In this document: piece by piece, positions 57,093 through 64,000 of the stretch | Layout: each line of letters begins with the position of its first letter | How positions within the stretch are numbered: the stretch's first letter is position 1 | Origin: Anaeramoeba flamelloides | Lineage: Eukaryota > Metamonada > Anaeramoebidae | DNA length: 64,000 nt | NCBI GenBank assembly: GCA_027625915.1 | Contig: JANTQA010000051.1 | Coordinates: 4,154,501 to 4,218,500 of the forward strand | Direction: 5' to 3' | Notes under the pieces: generated by a model | Databases searched by the model: none | The model's input: only the letters and a program-made list of their open reading frames with translations | What the model was told of the DNA's origin: nothing | Made by a program: the position numbers and the translations under genes

Positions 57093-57689
57093 TGTTCACA
57101 ACAATAATAATCTTTTTTTTCAATAATATAATCCTTCTTTGTTTTCTTCTTGTTTGGTAACAACACCCAATTCACTATCCAATAGTATACAAGTAAAAAA
57201 CAATTTTGAAATTAAAACCCTTGATATTTTGAGATTATTTTAAATTAGGAATGCAATTAGTTCAAAATTTTATTAAATATTTTTTGGATTTTTTTTGGAT
57301 TTTTTTTCAATTGTTTTTTGATTGATGATAAAAATTTACTCAAAGATTTACTTTATTTTTTAAGATAAATTTTTGAAAATTTTGATCCTTTATTTTTCCA
57401 AGTTCTTTGTAAATAATAGAACTATAAAAAATTAATTACATATTTACTTAGGGTTTATTATGGGTTTATTTGTTCTGTTCATACCTAGGTCTTTTATAAC
57501 AATAAAATATTCTTTTTATTTTGTAACAAAGAATAAACTTTTTGACACACATTATTAGGCAACAGTATGTTCATAAAAGACTTTCATTCTTTTTTTTTGG
57601 TGAATATTAACCATTTTTTTTATAAGGTTTTTTTTAAACTTTAATTCATTGATAAGTCTCATTTAAAGGATGTTTACAAATTTTTTGAC

Positions 57690-58238
57690 TTAAGGGACTA
57701 GTCTCTATTATTTTTTTCTTGGCCAATTTCTAAACAAGGACTCCTTATCGAAAAAAAGTTTAATTTGAAAATAAACAGGGTTTTTCAAATCTAAGTAATT
57801 GTCAAAAAATTTTTTCAATCTCATTTCAATTTAGATAAAAAAATTTAATAGAGCCTAGAACCCTCAAAAAAAGATTTTGTTCTTTTTTGAGATATTAAGT
57901 GAACTTATTATATTAAATAATTTCAAAACTTGGTGGTTTTATCTTTAAAGTGTGTATTTTGGTACACTTTCTTCACAGACCATAAGATTTCTTTCATCTT
58001 CAACAAAAATATTCTTTTTTAAATAATTTGGAAATTGGTTGTATTCTGAGCTTTTTGAAAATGATAAAAATGGATCAAACTTTTAAAAACAATAACTCAC
58101 CTTGGAAAACAGCTTTACAAGAAAGCATGATATTATTTTACTCAGATTTTTACTATTGTTTTCAATTTCAGTCTGTGAAGAATAATTTTTCAATTATTTT
58201 TTAATCGAAGGATTTATTTCTGGGAACTAGTCCCTTAA
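57690..58238. mobile_element. TTAA-ended family, medium-length copy
   Basis: 549 bp bounded by TTAAGGGACTAGT and its perfect 13-bp inverse ACTAGTCCCTTAA. The left 150 bp resemble the short element 3083-3260; the remainder resembles 33000-33536. No open frame. Confidence 0.65.
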
Positions 58239-58444
58239 AATGGTTTTAGTTCATGTTTCATTTTTTGTGAATGCAAAAATGGTTTAAACTTCAAAATTGA
58301 AAAAGCCATTTTATTTTGGAAAACAAAAAACTCAAAAATATCTCATTCTTGGTAAACAACAAAAAAAAAAAAAAAAAAAAAGTACAAGTTATATTTGAGA
58401 TTGAAGGAAGAACGAGAAAATATTTGTTTTACTTAGAGTCACTG

Positions 58445-58590
58445 TATTAAATCAATTTTTTCCCTACTCATGTCTGAATTTGAACTTGTATTTGAATTAT
58501 CACCAATTCTTTCCTCATGTTTAGTGAAAATTTCACCAAAAGGTTTCAATTTTTGTTCTTTGTGATGACGAATAACTTTACTTGAAAAGA
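58445..58590 (-). CDS. Orphan exon-like segment
   Basis: The minus strand reads KVIRHHKEQKLKPFGEIFTK, HEERIGDNSNTSS, then NSDMSREKIDLIQ and a TGA, with host-like coding composition and a preceding TCTTTTCAAG acceptor. I find no acceptable upstream exon before the divergent PUF60-like gene begins, so it may be a remnant. Confidence 0.2.
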
Positions 58591-58839
58591 TAAATTGTAA
58601 AAATCATTACCGATAGTAATTAAACTTTTAATTTTTGAAACAACTTAGTATTAAAACAAGATTAGTTACAATTTTCAAAAAATCAAAATCAAGGAAAAAT
58701 TTATTTGTAGATTTGTTTTGGCAATGCCAATACCATCCTCCAAAAAGTGATTCAGTTTTCTGAACTTATTTTTTCATTTGAATCATTTTCATTTTTTTTT
58801 ATTTTTGTCCTTGAAATTATTATCAAATATTTAAACATA

Positions 58840-59621
58840 ATGAGCGAACACACAAATGAAACACCACAACCACTAAAAAAGGAATCAAACCCAAACAATG
58901 AGCAAACAGAGGAAGCAATTTTAAGAAAGCGTAGTTATGATCAAAGAAAAGATGATTTCAATCTTAAGGAAGAAGAAGGTTTTGACGAAAAGCGTCTTTG
59001 CACAACACCTAAAGACACATCAGAAAAAAACTTAACTGAAGAAAGGGAAACAAAAAAAGAAAATGAAACCGAAAAAAAAAGCAAAAATGATGGAAATGAA
59101 AAAGAAAACAAAAACGAAAAAGAAACAGAAAGAGACAGGGAAAAAAGGCATGAAAGAAACAGATCAAAAGAAAGAGGTTCAAGTAGGGAAAGAAGAAGGC
59201 ACCGAAGCTCAAGCGATCATAGATCTGGATCTTCTTCTCGAAGCCGATCGTCTCGAGATCACAGAAGCTCAAGCAGGAGCTCAAGGCGTGATCGTAGGTA
59301 CGACCGTTACGGTGACGATGACGATTATTATTATCGCGATCGTAGGAACAGAGAAAGAAGTTCAAGGAGCCGGAACGAAAGAAGTTCAAGGGGCTACAGA
59401 TCAAGAAATTCTCGAAATAGGGATTATTCAGGCAGCTCAAGTGATGATGAGTACCGTAATTCTCGACACTCCCCATCTTCTTCATACAAAAGAAGAAGTC
59501 GTTTTGGTGATTCCAATCCTCTGGACAAATACGAAAAAACCAATGAAAATCTGAATGAAGGCCAACAGCAAACCCAATACCAAAACCAAAACCAAAATGA
59601 AAATGAAAGTTTAATGCAACC

Positions 59622-59653
<32 letters not shown>

Positions 59654-61023
59654 TATTTTCACAGCAACCAGAAACCCAATTACAGGAACAACCACAACAG
59701 CAGCAGCCACAATTAACACAACAACAGCTACAACAGCAACAGCAAGTTCAGCAACAGATCCAAACACAGCTAGGTATCAACAATTCGAGCAATTTTAGTC
59801 TACCACAGCAAAGAGTTTACACACCACGAACAACCGGCGAAGAATTATTAAAGCGACAAATTTATGTGGGCAACATTGCGGCTAACATTTTTGAAACTGA
59901 TATCCAACAACTTTTCCTTTCCATTGGGCAAATTAAATCTATTAACATGCCCGTAGATCCACTTACGGGGCAACATAAAGGATTTTGCTTTATTGAATTT
60001 GATCAACCCGAAACAACAAATCTTGCAATAGAAAAAATGTCAGGCTTTGTGCTTTCTGGAAAGCCATTAAAATTAGGAAGGCCACGCCAATTGAATACAC
60101 AAAACAATGTTGTTAATAATACACAGAACCAAGCATGTAAATTGTATATCGGGAATATCAACTGGACATTAACTGAGGAGGATATTAGAAGTGTATTTTC
60201 GCCCTTTGGCGAAATAGAAAAATTTTCGTTATTTATTGATCCTGTGACCAAGCAACATCGCGGTTATGGATTTTTGGATTTTAAAGATCCTGAATCTGCA
60301 AAAAAGGCACACCAACAAATGGACGGGTATCTTTTAGCAGGTAGAAACATTAAGGTTGGGCTACCCAAGCCACAAACTCAACAGCAAAACCAATTACAGC
60401 AACTACAGCAATTACAACAGTTACAGCAATTACAGCAACAACAAACTTTAATTAATCAACAATTACTTCTTGGAGGAATGGGCTCACAAAATTTATTAAA
60501 TAATACGAATTCCAATCCTTTATTAAACCAATTACTCATGAAACAACAAATACAACAATTGTCCAATCCATTAAAAACCCAAATTTCGCCAAATGTCAAT
60601 ATGAATTCTAATAATAATTCATTACTACCTACAAATATTCAAAGCCAAACCACTATTAATCCAAATATTCCAAATATGAATTCGTCATTGGTATCAACAA
60701 CATCAACAACAACTTCTTCGTCAGGTAACGGAATTACAGCAAGCCGCTGTTTAATTATCAAAAATATGATCGCATCAGAAGAAGATATGAACGAAGAAAT
60801 GAATAACAAATTACGTAAGGAGTTCCTTTCCTATGGAAATATCATTCAAATATTCGTACATATCCCAGATAACGAATCAATTATAAACATTTATTTAAAA
60901 TACGAAACCTTAGATGAATCTAAAAAGGCACTATTAGGAATGCACTTGAAATCCTTTGATGGGAAAACTTTGATCGTCTCTTATTACAATGAAGATGATT
61001 TTGATAACCAAAAATTTTATTAA
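58840..61023 (+). CDS. PUF60/RBM39-type splicing factor (RS domain, 2 RRM, UHM)
   Basis: A single-exon protein of 727 residues. Residues 1-100 are Lys/Glu-rich, 100-225 an RS/RD-rich stretch (RERRRHRSSSDHRS...), and 255-330 Gln-rich. RRM1 at about 339-417 has RNP2 IYVGNI and RNP1 KGFCFIEF; RRM2 at about 433-510 has RNP2 LYIGNI and RNP1 RGYGFLDF. A Gln/Asn-rich linker leads to a C-terminal U2AF-homology motif (635-727) ending LIVSYYNEDDFDN, like PUF60. These proteins bind polypyrimidine tracts and help U2AF and SF3B1 select 3' splice sites in the nucleus. The RRMs resemble PUF60 most, but the RS region is more like RBM39. Start: ATG at 58840 in ACATAATGAGC; an in-frame ATG 93 bases upstream would add an implausible hydrophobic leader. 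Confidence 0.88.
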
Positions 61024-62599
61024 TTTATTTATTAATTTATTATTATTAATTTAAATCCATTTTTAAAAAAGTAAAAATCTAAAGTTTTGAAAAAAGTAGC
61101 GATAAAATTATTTAAATTTTGACATAGAATAATTTTATTTCAATACCTCAAAAAACTTTTTATGTTCACTTTTATAAAACAGTATTATGATTAAATTAAT
61201 TAATTATATATTAAAATCAATTTTACTTTAATTTTTTTTTTTTTAAAAAAAAAAAAAAAAACATTTAAATTTTATATTCTAAATATAAAAGGAATATTTG
61301 GAAATTTTATCATTAAAGATAAAATTTACAAATACCAATTTTTTTTTTTTTTTTTTTAATTCTCTACTTAAAAAAAAAGATCAAAACATATACTTTTATT
61401 GGGCTTATCCTTGAATTGTCATACATAAACACTCAACAATTATCCATTATTATTAATTTCAGTATTCTTTTTTTTTTTTATTTAATTATTTATGTTTTTT
61501 CTTCTACTTGTATTGTTTTTTTCTTTGGTTAATCTTTTCTTTTTTTTCCAAATAATTATAAACACTATATAACTTTTTTTATCTTTTATATATTATTAGT
61601 GATCTTTTTTTATAAATTATTTTATCGTATTTATATTTATCTCCATAAAATCTTTATATATTTTTATAATAATTATTCTTATTTTAGTTTCACAAAAGTA
61701 TCACGTTTGTAAAGACTATTAATATCGTTTTTAGTGAAATATTATTGATTTGAAAATTCAATTGTTCCTGAAAGATTTTTGTCTAAACCCTATTTATATC
61801 ATCTACCTATCTCTACTTTATATTTGATCATCCTTTTTTTCTATTAATTTTTTTTTTTTTTATTATATAATTTTTCTAAAAATTTTATTAATAGTATTAA
61901 AATTCATTATTTAGGATTAATAACTCTATGTTTTACTGATAAATGTTAATTTTAAAAGTCTCATCTTGACAATTTTTCAATTGATAAGAATTATAATTTA
62001 TATATTTCTCTCTAACTATCTTTAAAATATTATCTATCTACATATCTACTTATATATATTATGATTAATAATATATATCTATATATCTATATATTATGAT
62101 TAATAATATTCATTATTTTAATTTCTTTTTTTTTATTTACTCTAAAATACCTAAAAAGAGTTGATATTTTATTGTAATTGTTGAAATCATTATCTGACCA
62201 ATTTGAAAATTTAAATTTACAAGAGCTAATATTTAAATTCAAAATGTTACCAACCTTTTTTTTCGTTTCAGATTTTTTTTTTATTATTGTTACAAGAATT
62301 GAACTTTTATCTGTTATAAAATTTATAAATATCAATATTTTTTTTTTTTTATGTTTTTTACTTGAAAAAAGATTTTTTTCTCAAAATTTTTTTAAAATAA
62401 TCAAAATTTACTTTTAAATATTTTGAATTTGTTTTTAAAAATGTTACATTTTTCATTATTTTATTTTAGATAAGTTATAAAAAAAATTTACAAACGTAAA
62501 AAAAAAAGTTAACAATTTTTTTTCAGAAAAGTTTGAATGATTTTGTTAATAAAGTTCATAAAATGATTTTTTTTACTAAAATAAAAAAATTAATAGTAA

Positions 62600-63359
62600 T
62601 TAAGGGATTAGCGTCTACCATAGATTTCTCTATAATCAAAGTAAGTTGTAATTGGGTGTAAATGATATTAGTACACCATGGCTCAAATAGTTTCTATGAA
62701 ATCGATTATAAATCTTATTACACAATAAATGATGACATTTTTTACTAATTATCACTATTAAAAAAGTTTCATTTTGGAAAAATTTTTTTAAATTCCTTTT
62801 CCAAATCTAAAAAATAGAAACCCAAAATACAGTAATCCAGTATTTAATAATTTAGATTTAGAACTTCCAAAAGTAACTATTTTTATAATTTTTGAATTTC
62901 AAAGATTATTCAATAATAATCAACATAAAAACCCCAAAGACTGATTATTTTTGTTTGCTTTTGATAAAGCTACTTGTAGCATCAATATATTTGCATGATT
63001 AGAGAAATAATTTGTCAAAAAAATATATTGATTAATTATTTAATTTTTAAAAAAAAACGAATTTTTTAGTAACTAATCTACATTTCGCCACAAATTTAAG
63101 AAAGATATTTTGTGACTTTGTAGTCTGAATATTGATAATTCAACCTTTAAATCTATCGCGAAATGCAGATTTTATTCTGAAATTGTTGAGTTTTTTACTA
63201 ATACAAATGATAATTTTTAATTGATGAGGATCAACAAATATTACTACTTAACTAATCGATTTTTTAGAGACATTTGAACCACATGGCACTAATGCAGTTT
63301 CGTCCAATAACACTATATTTTAATCTTTAAATTCACCTTGGTAGATGCTAATCCCTTAA
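62600..63359. mobile_element. TTAA-ended family, long copy
   Basis: 760 bp with ends TTAAGGGATTAGCGTCTACC and the inverse of TTAAGGGATTAGCATCTACC: about 21 bp, one mismatch. TTAA at both borders fits a piggyBac-type target. Interior blocks recur at 8040-8379 and inverted at 63701 onward. There is no open frame, so it is non-autonomous. Confidence 0.75.
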
Positions 63360-63388
63360 CCGAGTAAATAATTTGGTCTTAATTCCAA

Positions 63389-63690
63389 TTTTTTTTTTTT
63401 TTTTTTCAAATTTTCTTAGTGAAAATAAAATCAAAGAAAAAAAATTAATACTTTTTAATTTTTTTTGAAGAAATCTCTAAAAATCAAAAATAGTTATTGG
63501 TTTTCCTGATAAAATATTGAATAAAGTTCATAATTATTGAACCTTTTTTTTTTTACATTAAAACTGGTTGACCCCTCTTTTTTCTTTTTTTTGACATTTT
63601 GTTAAATTTAATATTAGGTAAGATTTGAATTTTAAATTTTTTTTTCCTTTTCTTTTATTTTCACTAAGAAAATTTGAAAAAAAAAAATTG
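63389..63690. repeat. Inverted repeat between two TTAA elements
   Basis: CAAATTTTCTTAGTGAAAAT (from about 63407) and its inverse ATTTTCACTAAGAAAATTTG (about 63658-63677), extended by T or A runs, give arms of about 35-40 bp around a 200-bp centre. Confidence 0.7.
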
Positions 63691-63700
63691 TTACCACGAA

Positions 63701-64000
63701 TTAAGGGATTAGTATATACCAAGGTAAAGTTCAAGATTTAAATATAGTGTTATTGGATATAATTCACATCCATGCTATCTGACTCACAAATGTTTCTAAA
63801 AAATCGATTAGTCAAGTAGTAATATTTGTTGAACCTTTCAATTAAAAATTATCATTTGTAATAGTAAAAAACTCAACAATATTAGAAAAATTTTTTATAT
63901 ATCACCACATATTTCCGCATCTAAAAAACAAACAAAATTAAGATCAGAAAGCTTTCAGATATATTTAGGGTAAAAAAATAAATAATAATTGAATAAAAAT
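63701..64000 (-). mobile_element. TTAA-ended family, inverted copy cut by the window edge
   Basis: Begins TTAAGGGATTAGTATATACC and continues AAGGTAAAGTTCAAGATTTA, the inverse of the right end of 62600-63359, with matching interior (AAAAATCGATTAGTCAAGTA, AAATTATCATTTGTAATAGT). The far end is outside the window. Confidence 0.65.

Larger units (their letters stand above)
54845..58839. other. Spacer between Pumilio and the PUF60-like gene
   Basis: The left part is a T-rich 3' flank. Two family A elements lie in tandem (55867-56400, 56401-57092), followed by a TTAA-family element (57690-58238). An exon-like minus-strand stretch is at 58445-58590. The promoter of the PUF60-like gene must be near the right end; a 13-bp palindrome TTGGCAATGCCAA lies at 58718-58730. 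Confidence 0.5.
61024..64000. other. 3' flank of the PUF60-like gene, then TTAA elements
   Basis: 61.0-62.6 kb is T-rich with ATATCT-type simple sequence (62040-62100) and no supported gene. From 62.6 kb to the edge, two inverted TTAA-family copies flank a smaller inverted repeat. Confidence 0.5.

Noticed and set aside
58747-58839. Upstream in-frame ATG of the PUF60-like gene
   Set aside because: It would add 31 hydrophobic residues derived from T-rich leader, unlike any splicing factor of this family; the ATG at 58840 is better.
1-64000. tRNA, rRNA or CRISPR features
   Set aside because: I saw no T-loop GTTCRA box with matching arms, no rRNA-like sequence and no regularly spaced direct repeats with unique spacers.
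1-64000. Alternative genetic code
   Set aside because: Conserved domains end properly at TAA or TGA and contain no in-frame stops.

Overview
The window is nuclear DNA of an AT-rich, intron-bearing unicellular eukaryote. Evidence: spliceosomal GT-AG introns, an Arp2/3 subunit, Pumilio and U2AF-like RNA-binding proteins, giant HECT ubiquitin ligases with Asn/Gln/Lys/Glu low-complexity tracts, and very AT-rich spacers filled with short inverted-repeat transposons. TAA, TAG and TGA all behave as stops. The protein style (KEKE/NENE tracts, BTB and HECT proteins, a bacterial-type ion channel) suggests an anaerobic amoeboid protist such as Anaeramoeba, with an amoebozoan as the alternative. That placement is inference.

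Genes I can support, left to right: (1) a BTB/POZ protein on the minus strand that runs off the left edge; (2) a 1444-residue HECT ligase with FG-like tandem repeats, a coiled coil and a pseudokinase domain; (3) a two-exon coiled-coil protein, minus strand; (4) a 2185-residue UFD4/TRIP12/UPL3-type HECT ligase, minus strand, carrying an S/Y/G-rich prion-like segment; (5) ARPC4 in three exons, reconstructed here; (6) an intronless single-domain CrcB/Fluc fluoride channel of prokaryotic type; (7) a Pumilio-family protein in four exons over about 9.6 kb, two of its introns swollen by mobile elements; (8) a PUF60/RBM39-type splicing factor. A few weaker exon-like segments are listed with low confidence.

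Genes occupy roughly a third of the window. The spacers hold several dispersed repeat families: a TA-flanked palindromic MITE (2 copies), a TTAA-ended family (at least 6), a roughly 0.55-0.7 kb family with CAGTCAAAGG ends (at least 6), two further interspersed families, foldback elements, and LINE 3' ends. Three foldback-like regions each contain a short array of 10-11 bp repeats with different sequences.

There is no operon logic. By function the set covers ubiquitination (two HECT ligases; the BTB protein may be a cullin-3 adaptor), RNA control (Pumilio, PUF60-like), actin nucleation (ARPC4) and fluoride export. The most unusual items are the pseudokinase-HECT fusion, the prion-like UFD4/TRIP12 protein, the bacterial-type fluoride channel, and the Pumilio intron whose 3' splice site appears duplicated around a 3.9 kb insertion.
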